Positions 8,861 through 18,461 of a stretch of DNA of 45,663 nt are shown piece after piece. Each line of letters begins with the position of its first letter. The stretch's first letter is position 1. This stretch comes from Kerstersia similis. Its GTDB lineage: Bacteria; Pseudomonadota; Gammaproteobacteria; Burkholderiales; Burkholderiaceae_B. Position numbers and translations under genes: made by a program. The stretch is taken from contig NZ_CBCSIQ010000031.1 in the NCBI RefSeq assembly GCF_965139615.1, positions 1-45,663 on the forward strand. Reading direction: 5' to 3'. The notes under the pieces are model-generated. The model was not told the origin of the DNA. It worked only from the letters and a program-made list of their open reading frames with translations, and did no database searches.

Positions 8861-9798
8861 AGCGGCCATTTTAGAACGGCGTGCCGCAGGAACGCTGCAA
8901 CGCCGGCAATCTGATTTTCGTGCATCAATGACGGGGCATGCCCCACCCCCTGGAACTCCAGGGCACGCGCATCGCTGCGCGCCGCCAGCATGGCTTCCAC
9001 GGTTGCAGGCACCAGAATATCCGAAGCAGCACCACGCAATATCAACACCGGCCCATCCATGGCCTCATAACATTGCCACAGCATTTGCTCCGCAGCCGCC
9101 TGGCTCATGCCATCCGGCGGGGCCAATCCGACGGCGATGGACGGATCGTAGTTGGGCACCCAGGCGCCTTCATGTTGAACATAGACATGTCGCGCCAATT
9201 CGCGCCACTGCTCATCGGTATGCTCACCGTATGGCGCCGCTATCGCCTTCATTTCCGCCACGGCATCATCGAAACTGCTGAACACCTGACGCCGCCCGAC
9301 ATACGTCCCGATACGCATCAGGCCAGCCACGCCAATATGCGGCCCGACGTCGTTCAACACCATCCCAGACAACGCCGGCAACGCCGCAGCCTTGGCTGCC
9401 GCGCCCGGCCCCTTCCCCGGTGTACGGCGAGCCGCTGCCAGCGCACCGGCAAACGCCATGCCGATCAGTCCGCCCATGGACGTCCCGACCCAAGCCAGGC
9501 GCCGGGCACGGATACGCGCAAACAGCGTGGTCATATCGGCGACATACTGCGGCACGGAATAGAACACGGGGTTTGCCAGCCAATCCGACTCACCTCGGCC
9601 GGCAACATCCGGGCAGACCACGCGAAAATCATTCGACAGCGCCCGCGCCAGAGCGTCGAAATCCCGGCCAGTGCGGGTCAGGCCATGCACACACAGCACC
9701 ACATCCGTATTGGCCGGGTCACCCCATTCCCAATACGCCATCCGGTGCATGCCTGCCGGACTCGCACAAACAACACTTTCCAAACGGGGATGAGACAT
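8857..9798 (-). CDS. Alpha/beta-fold hydrolase
   Basis: A 313-residue serine hydrolase of the alpha/beta-fold family; the substrate cannot be read from sequence. Family features: oxyanion-hole LCVHGLTRTGRDFDAL (about 35-50), nucleophile elbow VGTSMGG (Ser at about 107), an acidic residue in the GAASDILVP region, and the catalytic His in GVGHAPSL near the C-terminus. A small insertion rich in Ala, Lys and Gly (about 115-135) precedes the lid region. The ATG at 9798 has a strong AGGAGT six bases upstream, which rules out the longer frame starting at 9873. It overlaps the PHP gene by ATGA and lies 158 bases downstream of comEC. Confidence 0.87.
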   Translation of the reverse strand: MSHPRLESVVCASPAGMHRMAYWEWGDPANTDVVLCVHGLTRTGRDFDALARALSNDFRVVCPDVAGRGESDWLANPVFYSVPQYVADMTTLFARIRARRLAWVGTSMGGLIGMAFAGALAAARRTPGKGPGAAAKAAALPALSGMVLNDVGPHIGVAGLMRIGTYVGRRQVFSSFDDAVAEMKAIAAPYGEHTDEQWRELARHVYVQHEGAWVPNYDPSIAVGLAPPDGMSQAAAEQMLWQCYEAMDGPVLILRGAASDILVPATVEAMLAARSDARALEFQGVGHAPSLMHENQIAGVAAFLRHAVLKWPL

Positions 9799-9956
9799 GG
9801 GCTGACTCCTGTAGCTCGTTCTGTCACTCAATAGCAATTCAGGCCGAACCCGACCCTGGACGCTATTCAACAATAGCGCAAAAGCCCATTGCCAGCACCC
9901 CTCCTATGCCTCGCGCCGCGCCGCCTTACCTTCAGCCATGTTCATTCATGCCTTTT

Positions 9957-12578
9957 TTACCTGCCTGCCGGTGCGGCGCTTGTCGCAGTGCTCATGGCAG
10001 AAGGCTCGTACTGCCAGTATCGTCTGGCCTTGATCCGTTCGGCACTGACCACCAGGCCTTCAGCACGGGAATGCGCCATGACTGCGCCATGCTGATCCGA
10101 TCGCCAGAACACCGCGCCCGCATCCTGCCAGCGTTGCGCCACTGCGGGATGAGGGTGCCGATAGCGGTTCCAGGCTCCCATTTGTGCAACGACATGATGC
10201 GCGCCGCTTGCCTGCACGAATGCCGTGCTCGAAGACGTCGCGGAACCATGATGTGCCGCCGCCACCCAATCGGCCGCCGCCTCCCCGGCCGCCAGCAACT
10301 CCTGCTCCTGGGCAGCCCCGATGTCACCGGTCAGCAGCGCTGTGTGGTACGCCCCCTCTACTTTCAGGACGCAGCTATCGGCATTGCCGCCTCGCCACCA
10401 GTCCTTGCCGACCGGCGGTGGCGGATGCACAAAGCGGAAAACCACACCGTCCCGCTGCCAGGCATGCCCCGCTACGCATAGAGAAGATTCAGCAGGAAGA
10501 TAGGCCGCAGGCAGCTCTCCTCCATGCCCCAGACGCGCCTCACGGCGCAGAAACGCCTGCAAATCGAAGGAGGCATAGCTTCGCGCTACCGGTATCGCGC
10601 TCAGGACGCTCATAACACCGCCGGCATGGTCGATATCCGCATGTGACACCAGCAGTTCCTCCAGCCTGCGCCAGCCATGCGCCCGGATAAAAGGCCAGAC
10701 AATCCGTCCACCCGCGTCTGTTTGAGGCCCGTAACGCACGCCGGTATCAAACAAACTGGCGCCGCTGGCGGTTTCCACCAGTATGGCACTGCCTTGCCCG
10801 ACGTCGATGGCGCTGATACGCCACTCCCCCTCCCCCAGCCGCACCGGCACGCCCCCAAGCGCTGGCAGCATCAGCAGCCAGCCCGCCTGACGCAAGGGCC
10901 ATCCGGCTGGCCGCAGCGCCCACCACACCCCGCAACACGCCACCAGCAGCCAGCCCGCCGCCGGCGCCGCTACATCCAGCAAGGCCCAGGGCTGCCGCCC
11001 CATGGCCTGAATGGGCCACATCATCGCCTCAAACACGGCGTGCGCCGCCGATACCCCGCACGATGCCATCCAACCCATACCCGGAATCAGGTACAGAACG
11101 GCAGACACCACCACCAGCGGCGTCACCACCATTCCCACCAATGGTATGGCCAGAGCATTGGCTAATGGTGACAGCAAGGGGAGCTGCTGGAACAGCCAGG
11201 CGAGCGCTGGCATCAAGCCCAGGGTGACAGCCCATTGCAGCATTGCCGCGCTGCGCAAGGCGGGCCAGCAGCGCCGCCAGATCCCTGACCCGGCTTTGCC
11301 TTGGCCGTGCGGTGCCGCGACGCAAGCCATCAGAACCATGACCGCAGCAAAAGAAAGCCAGAAGCCCGCCGACAGCACCGCCCAGGGATCCAGCCACACC
11401 ACCGCCAGCGCAGCCAGCCCCAGGATATGCCCGCCCGATAGCGGCAGACGCAGCAGCAACGCCCCTAGGGTCACGGCCAGCATGAAAAATGTCCTTCTGG
11501 CAGGCACGCCCCAACCTGCCAGCAGGCAATAGGCGCCTGCCAGCACCAAGGCGACCAGCGCCCCCACCTGCTGCGCGGGCCAGCGCTCCGCCCAGCCACG
11601 GCCGCGCCAAACGCCCCGCCGCCACACCCACATCGCCAGCCAGGCCGCCATCCCTGCCAATAGGGTCACGTGCGAACCGCTGATGGAAACCAGATGGGTA
11701 ATGCCCGACCCATTGAAGATCCGCCAATCCTGCGCATCCACGCCCGCCTGATCCCCCAATGCCAAGGCCACCATGACCGGGCCATAGCGAGCCTGCGCCA
11801 GATCCTGCTGCATCCGCGCGCGCAGGTGCTGACGCAGGCGTTCAATTTCCACGACCAGCGGCGTTCGCACCGGATAGTCCTCCAGCAACACCGGTTGACC
11901 GCGTATCGTTCCCAGAGCCCGGATTCCGCGCGCGAACATCAGGCTTTCGTAATCAAATAGATGCGGGTTACGCGTTCCCGACGGCGGCCGCAAGATCATT
12001 GCCGCCCGCCACACCTGGCCTGGCACCGGTTCCGGCAAGCGTGCGGACAACGCCGCGGATGTCAGTACGCTCCCAGGCAAGGGCGGGGCGCCGTACGCGC
12101 CACCTGGCAGCAGCCACGACACCTGAATACGGCTGGGTACGCCTGCAGGCCTGGCTTCCAGCACATCGGCCTCGAAACGCCAGCCACGATCCACCTGCTG
12201 GGGCAAACCCGCCACCCGTATCACCACCCGGCTGACCTCATCGACATTCCCCGCTGCCAGCGCATCATCCAGACGCCATTGCGCCTGCCAGGCCGCCCAT
12301 GCCACCCCCAGCATGCCACCCGCCACCCCTGCACAGATCGCGGCCAGAAGCGGCCTTCGCTCTGTGGCGCGCCGGGCAATCTGCGCGGCCTCTCCGTCGG
12401 CTCCGCCACCATTGGCCGGATGCGGCCCTCGCAGGGCCTCACGCGACAAGCCCATCGACAGGCCGAGCAATGCCAGGCCGCCAGCAACACCTGCATGACG
12501 CCAGTGCTCATCAGGCAAATACGGCAACTGCTGCAAGACCCAGCAACCCATCACGAATGCCATCATCCACAAGCGCAA
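9957..12578 (-). CDS. comEC: DNA internalization channel ComEC/Rec2
   Basis: Inner-membrane channel that takes single-stranded DNA into the cytoplasm during natural transformation. The 873-residue protein shows the full architecture: an N-terminal membrane part with a soluble OB-like DUF4131 region (about 30-220), the polytopic Competence domain (GSGITHLVSISGSHVTLLAG and the following helices), and a C-terminal metallo-beta-lactamase-like domain with SHADIDHAGGV, LLTGDIG and AAHHGSATSSS. I chose the TTG at 12578 because GGGAGG lies five bases upstream; the ATG at 12566 is the alternative. The frame opens at 12680, but its first part runs towards the tatD terminator. No frameshift is visible, so it appears intact. 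Confidence 0.93.
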   Translation of the reverse strand: MRLWMMAFVMGCWVLQQLPYLPDEHWRHAGVAGGLALLGLSMGLSREALRGPHPANGGGADGEAAQIARRATERRPLLAAICAGVAGGMLGVAWAAWQAQWRLDDALAAGNVDEVSRVVIRVAGLPQQVDRGWRFEADVLEARPAGVPSRIQVSWLLPGGAYGAPPLPGSVLTSAALSARLPEPVPGQVWRAAMILRPPSGTRNPHLFDYESLMFARGIRALGTIRGQPVLLEDYPVRTPLVVEIERLRQHLRARMQQDLAQARYGPVMVALALGDQAGVDAQDWRIFNGSGITHLVSISGSHVTLLAGMAAWLAMWVWRRGVWRGRGWAERWPAQQVGALVALVLAGAYCLLAGWGVPARRTFFMLAVTLGALLLRLPLSGGHILGLAALAVVWLDPWAVLSAGFWLSFAAVMVLMACVAAPHGQGKAGSGIWRRCWPALRSAAMLQWAVTLGLMPALAWLFQQLPLLSPLANALAIPLVGMVVTPLVVVSAVLYLIPGMGWMASCGVSAAHAVFEAMMWPIQAMGRQPWALLDVAAPAAGWLLVACCGVWWALRPAGWPLRQAGWLLMLPALGGVPVRLGEGEWRISAIDVGQGSAILVETASGASLFDTGVRYGPQTDAGGRIVWPFIRAHGWRRLEELLVSHADIDHAGGVMSVLSAIPVARSYASFDLQAFLRREARLGHGGELPAAYLPAESSLCVAGHAWQRDGVVFRFVHPPPPVGKDWWRGGNADSCVLKVEGAYHTALLTGDIGAAQEQELLAAGEAAADWVAAAHHGSATSSSTAFVQASGAHHVVAQMGAWNRYRHPHPAVAQRWQDAGAVFWRSDQHGAVMAHSRAEGLVVSAERIKARRYWQYEPSAMSTATSAAPAGR

Positions 12579-12680
12579 GCAAACCTCCCTTTGCCATCCA
12601 GGGAAGTATCCGGTGTCGAGTTCGGCTTGACGAGCCCGAGCGTGCTGGAAACAGCACATCCCGACACGGTACGGACGCAT

Positions 12681-12703
12681 AAAAAAACCGGCGTCTCCGC
12701 CGG
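12681..12703 (-). terminator. Intrinsic terminator of lolC-lolD-tatD
   Basis: On the reverse strand CCGGCG and CGCCGG form a 6-bp stem around GAGA, followed by seven T. It lies 40 bases after the tatD stop and before the comEC start, so comEC is a separate unit or depends on read-through. Confidence 0.85.
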
Positions 12704-12742
12704 CAGCTCTTCATGTTGCGTATCGGATCAGGTGCTTGCCCC

Positions 12743-13549
12743 TCAGGGCAGCAAACGCGCCAGACGCGGCAAAACGCGCCGGGCCGTCGCACCGGTCGCG
12801 GCAATGACGGCGTCAGGCGTCAACTGGCGCAATTGCGCCAGCTCTACTGCAATGCGCGCGACTTGCGCCGGCGTATTGCGCCGCTCGGGCGGCATCAGCC
12901 AGGCAGGCGGAATATCCGGCGCGTCCGTCTCCAGCACCAGGTTCGCCAGGGGCACAGCTGCCGCCAAACGGCGGATCTGCAAGGCCCGCGCATAAGTCAT
13001 GGCCCCGCCGACGCCCAGCGCAAACCCTTGCTGGATAAACATTTCCGCTTGCTGCGCGCTGCCATTGAAGGCATGGGCAATACCGCCGATAGCAGGCCGG
13101 CGGCGCAGATACTTCAGCAATACATCCTGGGATCGACGCACATGCAGCAACACAGGCAAGCCCATTTCCTGCGCCATATCCAGCTGCGCCTGATAGAAAT
13201 ACTCCTGCCGCTCGCGCGCACGGCCTTCCGCCAGCCCGGGAACAAAGAAATCCAGGCCGATCTCGCCAATGGCAACCAACCGCGGATCTTCCATGCGGCG
13301 CAGCACTTCCGCGCGCAGATACTGCAAGTCGCTATCCTCGGACTGCCCGACATAAAGAGGGTGTATCCCCAGGGCATACGCCCCGCCCGGGATGACATGC
13401 GCCAGCCGTCGCACGGCATTGAAATTGAAACGTGCGACTGCCGGGATGACAATGGCCGCCACCCCAGCAGCGCCGGCAGCATGAATCACGGCCTTGCGGT
13501 CTGGCCGCAATTCGGGCGCGTCGAGATGACAATGAGTGTCTATGAGCAT
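12743..13549 (-). CDS. TatD family metal-dependent DNase/hydrolase
   Basis: A TIM-barrel metallohydrolase of the TatD group (YcfH/TatD/YjjV); relatives are 3'-5' exonucleases acting on DNA and RNA. The 268-residue protein has the hallmark metal ligands: N-terminal MLIDTHCHLD, GEIGLDFF, LLHVRRS, AHAFNG and LETDAPDIPP near the C-terminus. A start at 13549 gives the canonical N-terminus, although the ribosome binding site is poor. It follows lolD by 29 bases, so it is probably the last gene of a lolC-lolD-tatD unit that ends at the terminator just downstream. Which TatD paralogue it is cannot be decided from sequence alone. Confidence 0.9.
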   Translation of the reverse strand: MLIDTHCHLDAPELRPDRKAVIHAAGAAGVAAIVIPAVARFNFNAVRRLAHVIPGGAYALGIHPLYVGQSEDSDLQYLRAEVLRRMEDPRLVAIGEIGLDFFVPGLAEGRARERQEYFYQAQLDMAQEMGLPVLLHVRRSQDVLLKYLRRRPAIGGIAHAFNGSAQQAEMFIQQGFALGVGGAMTYARALQIRRLAAAVPLANLVLETDAPDIPPAWLMPPERRNTPAQVARIAVELAQLRQLTPDAVIAATGATARRVLPRLARLLP

Positions 13550-13578
13550 GCCCGATCGCTCTTCGCCAAAAAGCGCCC

Positions 13579-14316
13579 TCAGAGCGCCTCCAGGCGCCCC
13601 CCTTTCATCAGCAGGCGCCGATCGGCACGACTGGCCAGTTCCGCATCATGGGTGACGATCACGAACGCCGTGCCGGATTCCCGATAGGCGCGTACCAGCA
13701 CATCGAACACCTCATCTGCCGTCTGCCGATCCAGGTTGCCGGTAGGCTCATCGGCCAGCACGCAGGCCGGCGAGCCCACCAGCGCCCGGGCCAGGGCCAC
13801 CCGCTGCCGCTCCCCCCCCGACAATTGCCCAGGGGAATGCTCGGCCCGTGCCGCCAGGCCAACCTGCGCCAGCGCCACCGCCGCCTTTTCCCGCGCCAGC
13901 TTGCGCGACTCGCGCCTGACGATCAACGGCATGGCGACATTATCCAGCGCCGTAAAACCAGACAGCAGGTGATGGAACTGATAGACGAATCCCAGTTTCC
14001 GATTACGCAAAGCGCTGCGTTCGACTTCACTCAAACCGGCGGTTTCCACTCCACCGACCCGGACTTCCCCCGATGAGGGCAAATCCAGCATGCCCAGCAG
14101 GTGCAGCAAGGTACTTTTACCCGATCCGGAGGCGCCAATGATCGCAACCATTTCGCCCGGATAAACATCGAAATCGACGTTTTCCAATACAGGGACAGTC
14201 AGGCGGCCATCGGTATAGACCTTGCCGAGATTGCGCGCGGAAAGGACGGGCGCCGTCTTCTCATGCACCGCCAGGCGATCTGTCATCGCACCATTTTCCT
14301 GGATTTCAATGCTCAT
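13579..14316 (-). CDS. lolD: Lipoprotein-releasing ABC transporter ATPase LolD
   Basis: ATPase of the LolCDE-type complex that extracts outer-membrane lipoproteins from the inner membrane and hands them to LolA. The 245-residue protein shows Walker A GASGSGKST, Q-loop FVYQFHHLLSGFTALDNV (typical of the LolD/MacB group), signature LSGGERQRVALARAL, Walker B VLADEPTGNLD and the switch His in VTHD. The ATG at 14316 overlaps the end of lolC by 11 bases and has AGAGGT about eight bases upstream. An ATG at 14286 is also possible, which would remove ten residues. Partner of the adjacent lolC product. Confidence 0.94.
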   Translation of the reverse strand: MSIEIQENGAMTDRLAVHEKTAPVLSARNLGKVYTDGRLTVPVLENVDFDVYPGEMVAIIGASGSGKSTLLHLLGMLDLPSSGEVRVGGVETAGLSEVERSALRNRKLGFVYQFHHLLSGFTALDNVAMPLIVRRESRKLAREKAAVALAQVGLAARAEHSPGQLSGGERQRVALARALVGSPACVLADEPTGNLDRQTADEVFDVLVRAYRESGTAFVIVTHDAELASRADRRLLMKGGRLEAL

Positions 14317-15706
14317 TGCGCAACACCTCTGCCGGTTGCAGGCGCGACGCACGCCAGCTGGGATACAAGGTTGCCAGCAGAGACAAAACCAGCGAGCACA
14401 CCCCGATCACGACGATATCCTCCACCCGCGGCTGCGAGGGCAGCGAGCTGATGAAATACACCTGCTGCGGAATGAAGTGCACCCCCAACAGATTCTCGAT
14501 GGCCGGTACGATGCTTTCCAGGTTATAGGCCAATAAGGCACCCAGGCCAACGCCCAGCAAAGTGCCCGCCGTACCGATCAAGGCGCCTTGCACCAGGAAG
14601 ATACGAGCGACTTCCCGCGGCGTTGCGCCGTAAGTGCGCAAAATTGCGATTTCCGAGCGTTTATCCTTGACCGCCATCACCAGCGAGGACAGCAGGTTGA
14701 AGGCCGCCACGGCAATGATCAGCATCAAGATGAGGAACATCATGCGTTTTTCCGTCTTGACCGCCGCGAACCACACGCGATTGTTCTGCGACCAATCGCT
14801 GGCAATCACGTGCCCACGCAATTGATTCTGTAGCTGCGCCGCGACTTCTGGCGCCTTTTCCATGTCGGCGATACGCAAACGAACCCCGGACACCGCATTC
14901 TCACGGAATACCTTGGCGGCATCTTCCGCATTCACAAATGCCAGACTGGAGTCGTATTCATAGTGCCCGGATTCAAATACTCCCACCAGACGGAACTGGC
15001 GCATACGCGGCGAGAACCCCGCCGGGCTCACACTGCCTTCGGGCGCCATCAAGATGATCGGCTGTCCCAACTGCAGGCCCAGGCTGTCTGCCAGCGCGGC
15101 GCCCAGCACCAGGCCATAGCTGCCCGGCTTCAGGTCATCCAGCGAACCACTGACCATCTGCCTGGGCAAATCGGACACTTGCCCCTCTTCAGCAGGATCG
15201 ACCCCACTGATCTTGACGCCCCGCAAGTTTTTTCCCCTGACCAGCATGGCCTGCGACGAAACAAACGGTGCCGCCCCCCTGACAGCGGGATGTTCGCGCG
15301 CCTCCTGCGCCCAGTACTGCCAGCCATCCAGCGGGTTGTCTGACGCGGCGCGCGGCACATACAGCTCAATATGCGGCAACACCGAAAGCATGCGATCCCG
15401 CACCTGCGACTGGAAGCCGTTCATGACGGACAGCACCACGATCAGCGCGGCAACACCCAAAGCAATACCCGCCATGGCGCTGACGGCAACGAACGACACG
15501 AAGCCGTCTCGCTGCGCCCCGATGCCCGCCTGCTGACGCCAGGCGGCAAACGGATCGCCGCGACGGCCCGGCAGCAGGCGCCACAACAGGGCCAGCAGCC
15601 ATAGCACGCCCGTGCGGCGCAAGGTCTGGAACGCGATCCGTGACAGGTCTGCATAGCGCAGGCCGATCCAAATCTCATACGGGAGGGGTTTATGCGGTTT
15701 CGACAT
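14306..15706 (-). CDS. lolC: Lipoprotein-releasing ABC transporter permease LolC/LolE
   Basis: Inner-membrane permease of the lipoprotein release system. Typical features: LPYEIWIGLRYADL at the N-terminus, the first membrane helix around MAGIALGVAALIVVLSVMNGFQ, a periplasmic domain of about 200 residues starting RDRMLSVLPHIELY, then three C-terminal helices (MMFLILMLIIAVAAFNLLSSL, an FtsX-like stretch, VLSLLATLYPSWRAS). The length is 466 residues against about 400 in E. coli LolC. Most of the excess is a stretch of about 40 residues near position 30 containing hydrophobic TGVLWLLALLWRLL before the usual VSF-type motif. No second lolE is present, so one permease probably forms a homodimer, as in many betaproteobacteria. 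The ATG at 15706 was chosen; ATG 15715 is possible. The longer open frame upstream overlaps the divergent gene. Confidence 0.91.
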   Translation of the reverse strand: MSKPHKPLPYEIWIGLRYADLSRIAFQTLRRTGVLWLLALLWRLLPGRRGDPFAAWRQQAGIGAQRDGFVSFVAVSAMAGIALGVAALIVVLSVMNGFQSQVRDRMLSVLPHIELYVPRAASDNPLDGWQYWAQEAREHPAVRGAAPFVSSQAMLVRGKNLRGVKISGVDPAEEGQVSDLPRQMVSGSLDDLKPGSYGLVLGAALADSLGLQLGQPIILMAPEGSVSPAGFSPRMRQFRLVGVFESGHYEYDSSLAFVNAEDAAKVFRENAVSGVRLRIADMEKAPEVAAQLQNQLRGHVIASDWSQNNRVWFAAVKTEKRMMFLILMLIIAVAAFNLLSSLVMAVKDKRSEIAILRTYGATPREVARIFLVQGALIGTAGTLLGVGLGALLAYNLESIVPAIENLLGVHFIPQQVYFISSLPSQPRVEDIVVIGVCSLVLSLLATLYPSWRASRLQPAEVLRNEH

Positions 15707-15779
15707 CCGCGCCATTTTATGCGGTTTCCCGTTGCGCGCTTCGTCCATCCGCGCAAGTCTCGCACTACAATCCATTTCC

Positions 15780-16715
15780 ATGTCTATCCTGATCCCTGGT
15801 GCCCTGCCGGATAGCGCCATCGCCCCGGCGCTGGCGGAAGAGCTTGAAAAGACCACGCCACGCCTGGTCGAACTGTTCCGGCGCGCCAAACCCTTGCCCG
15901 AATCCCTGCCTCCTGCGTTGACCGGCTGTACGCCGGAGGAAGTCTGCCGGCTACGCGCCGAAGGCTTCCGGCCCGCCGTGGCGGATGCCTGGGCCAGCGG
16001 TCTGGGGCCCTTGTTGCATCCTGAGGTCACCGATGACCAGCCCGTCTGGCTGGCAGAATTCGCCCATATCGCCATGGGAACCGATCAGGTCAACCTGATC
16101 CCGCTGCCGGAACTGCAAATCAGCGCGGAAGAAGATGCTGAGTTGTCACTGGCAGCAGGCGATATCCTGGTGCAGCATGGCCTGGCCGCGCAGGTATTGC
16201 AGCCGGGCCGCTGGGCTTTGCGTGACGAGCAAGGCCTGCTGGCTCAAGCACGCAGCGCCAGCCCTGCAACCGTTGCACGCGACGGACTGCTGGGCTGGTG
16301 GAACCACGATCCGGCGCTACGTCCCTGGCGCCGTGTGCTCAACGAAATCCAGATGGCCTGGCATGAGCACCCTGTCAACGAAGCACGCGCTGCACGCGGC
16401 CTGGTACCGGTCAATGGCCTGTGGCTGTATGGCGGCTCCCCTCCCTGGCCGCGCCAACCCGGCAGCCGCCCGGTGCTATGGCCTGAATTGCAGGACGCCG
16501 CGCTGGCGGAAGACTGGGGCCGCTGGCTGCAACACATCAAACAACTGGAAGCTCGGCTGGCGCCCTGGCTCATGCAGCCCGGCAATACCGAAGCCCTGAT
16601 CCTGACGGGCCGCGATCGACTGGTCACACTGCAACTGACGCCGCGTCCCTGGTGGCAGCGCTGGCTGCCTGTCCCGAAACATGAATGGAAAAACTGGTGG
16701 CAACTCCGCGCCTGA
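15780..16715 (+). CDS. RpfE-like / phosphoglycerate mutase-related protein of unknown role
   Basis: A 311-residue cytoplasmic protein. From memory it resembles a family found beside recJ in beta- and gammaproteobacteria, annotated as RpfE-type regulatory protein or as related to cofactor-independent phosphoglycerate mutase; no catalytic motif lets me claim an activity. It has no signal peptide or membrane helix. The N-terminal half is rich in Pro, Glu and Leu. The C-terminal part has conserved-looking aromatic stretches, such as VNGLWLYGGSPPW and the tail PWWQRWLPVPKHEWKNWW. It starts 74 bases from the divergent lolC start and its end overlaps recJ by 31 bases, so it is co-transcribed with recJ. 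The gene is real; the function is unknown. Confidence 0.75.
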   Translation: MSILIPGALPDSAIAPALAEELEKTTPRLVELFRRAKPLPESLPPALTGCTPEEVCRLRAEGFRPAVADAWASGLGPLLHPEVTDDQPVWLAEFAHIAMGTDQVNLIPLPELQISAEEDAELSLAAGDILVQHGLAAQVLQPGRWALRDEQGLLAQARSASPATVARDGLLGWWNHDPALRPWRRVLNEIQMAWHEHPVNEARAARGLVPVNGLWLYGGSPPWPRQPGSRPVLWPELQDAALAEDWGRWLQHIKQLEARLAPWLMQPGNTEALILTGRDRLVTLQLTPRPWWQRWLPVPKHEWKNWWQLRA

Positions 16716-18403
16716 CACAACGTCCCGCCTCGCCCTCACACGCCCGCCTGCTGGAAAGCGCCGGCATCCACCCCCTGTTGGCTCGCCTTTGGGCCGCACG
16801 CGGCGTGGATGACCCGGCCCAGACAAGCTTGAAATGGCCGGCGCTTATTCCGCCGCGTGGCCTGACACGCGCAGAAGAAGCCGCCGAAATCCTCGCTGAT
16901 GCCATCGACGCCGGCTGCAAGCTGCTGGTTGTCGCCGACTACGACTGCGACGGCGCAACCGCCTGTGCGGTCGCGGTGCGCGGCCTGCGCGCCATGGGCG
17001 CCGATGTCGATTTCCTGGTTCCCAACCGTTTTGAAACTGGTTACGGCCTCTCGCCGGCCGTCGTTGAACTGGCTTGCCGCCATCCCTCCGGCCATCCCGA
17101 TCTCATTGTGACCGTGGACAACGGCATCGCCAGCGTCGAAGGGGTACAGGCCGCCGCCGAGATGGGCATAGAGGTTCTGGTCACCGACCATCACTTGCCT
17201 GGCGACACGCTCCCCGACGCGCTGGCCATCGTCAACCCGAATCAGCCCGGCTGCGGCTTTCCCTCCAAGAACCTGGCGGGCGTGGGCGTCATTTTCTATG
17301 TGCTGCTGGCACTGCGCGCGGAACTCCGCAAACGTGGCGTTTATCCGGCCGATGGCGGCCCGCGCCTGCATGAACTGGCGGACCTGGTGGCGCTGGGCAC
17401 TGTTGCCGACGTTGTCAAGCTGGATGCGAACAACCGTTTGCTGGTTTCACAGGGCTTGCAACGCATGCGTGCTGGCCTGATGCAGCCCGGCGTACGCGCC
17501 CTCTTCGCCGTTGCCGGCCGCGAACCACGCAACGCCAACAGTTTTGACCTGGGCTTTGCGCTGGGCCCGCGCCTCAATGCCGCCGGCCGCCTGGCGGACA
17601 TGAGCCTCGGCATTACCTGCCTGACCACGGATGACGAGGCCCAGGCGCTGGAGCTGGCACGCGAACTCGACGGCATGAACCGCGAACGCCGCACCATAGA
17701 AACCGTCATGCGGGAGCAGGCCCTGGCCAGCATGGAAGCGGCCAGCGCCACGCCGGGCGCCACCGTTTGCGTTTTCGACGATAGCTGGCACCAGGGCGTT
17801 GTCGGGCTGGTAGCCTCGCGCCTGAAGGAAAAATACTGGCGGCCGACACTCGCCTTCGCACCGGCAGATGACGAGGAAATCCGTGGCTCAGGCCGCTCCA
17901 TTCCCGATGTGCACCTGCGCGACGCGCTGGATATCGTATCCAAGCGACACCCCGGCCTGATCCGCAAATTTGGCGGTCACGCCATGGCTGCCGGCCTGAC
18001 CATTGCCAAAGTGGATTTCCCGCGTTTCGCGCCGGCCTTCGAAGATGCCGTACGTGAACTGACCGGCCGCACTGAATTCGAACCGCTCATCGAGACGGAT
18101 GGATCGCTGGAAGACGGTTACGCCAACACGACCGTAGCCAATCTGCTGGGCCAGCAGGTCTGGGGGGCCGGTTTCCCACCGCCCTTGTTTCTCGATGAGT
18201 TCCGCGTCGTGCAGCAACGTTTGCTGAAGGAGCGCCACCTCAAGCTGCGCCTGGAACGCAACGGCCAGCTCTATGATGCCATCTGGTTCAATCATGCCGA
18301 CCCACTACCGGAATTCATTGCTGCCGCGTATCGGCTGGAAACCAACGAGTGGAACGGCAACATCAACATTCAGTTGATGCTGGAACACGCAGAACCCGCG
18401 TGA
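16685..18403 (+). CDS. recJ: Single-stranded-DNA-specific exonuclease RecJ
   Basis: 5'-3' exonuclease on single-stranded DNA, used in recombination (RecF pathway), mismatch repair and base-excision repair. The 572-residue length matches the family (E. coli 577). DHH-family motifs are all visible: VVADYDCDGATA (motif I), IVTVDNGIAS, the eponymous DHH in VTDHHLPGDTLPD, HELADLVALGTVADVV, GPRLNAAGRL, and the DHHA1 motif GGHAMAAGL. The C-terminal OB-fold follows. The ATG at 16685 lies inside the end of the upstream RpfE-like gene; a GTG four codons later is an alternative. No break is seen. Confidence 0.95.
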   Translation: MEKLVATPRLTQRPASPSHARLLESAGIHPLLARLWAARGVDDPAQTSLKWPALIPPRGLTRAEEAAEILADAIDAGCKLLVVADYDCDGATACAVAVRGLRAMGADVDFLVPNRFETGYGLSPAVVELACRHPSGHPDLIVTVDNGIASVEGVQAAAEMGIEVLVTDHHLPGDTLPDALAIVNPNQPGCGFPSKNLAGVGVIFYVLLALRAELRKRGVYPADGGPRLHELADLVALGTVADVVKLDANNRLLVSQGLQRMRAGLMQPGVRALFAVAGREPRNANSFDLGFALGPRLNAAGRLADMSLGITCLTTDDEAQALELARELDGMNRERRTIETVMREQALASMEAASATPGATVCVFDDSWHQGVVGLVASRLKEKYWRPTLAFAPADDEEIRGSGRSIPDVHLRDALDIVSKRHPGLIRKFGGHAMAAGLTIAKVDFPRFAPAFEDAVRELTGRTEFEPLIETDGSLEDGYANTTVANLLGQQVWGAGFPPPLFLDEFRVVQQRLLKERHLKLRLERNGQLYDAIWFNHADPLPEFIAAAYRLETNEWNGNINIQLMLEHAEPA

Positions 18404-18461
18404 CGCCAGGCCTCAGGCCCGCCAGCGGCAATGCGGCACCCTGACGCCTGGCACCGCCCCC

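Noticed and set aside
12579..12680. Longer N-terminus for comEC
   Set aside because: It runs to the edge of the tatD terminator and lacks a ribosome binding site; GGGAGG points to 12578.
15716..16075. N-terminal extension of lolC
   Set aside because: It lies opposite the well-supported RpfE-like gene and has no permease likeness.
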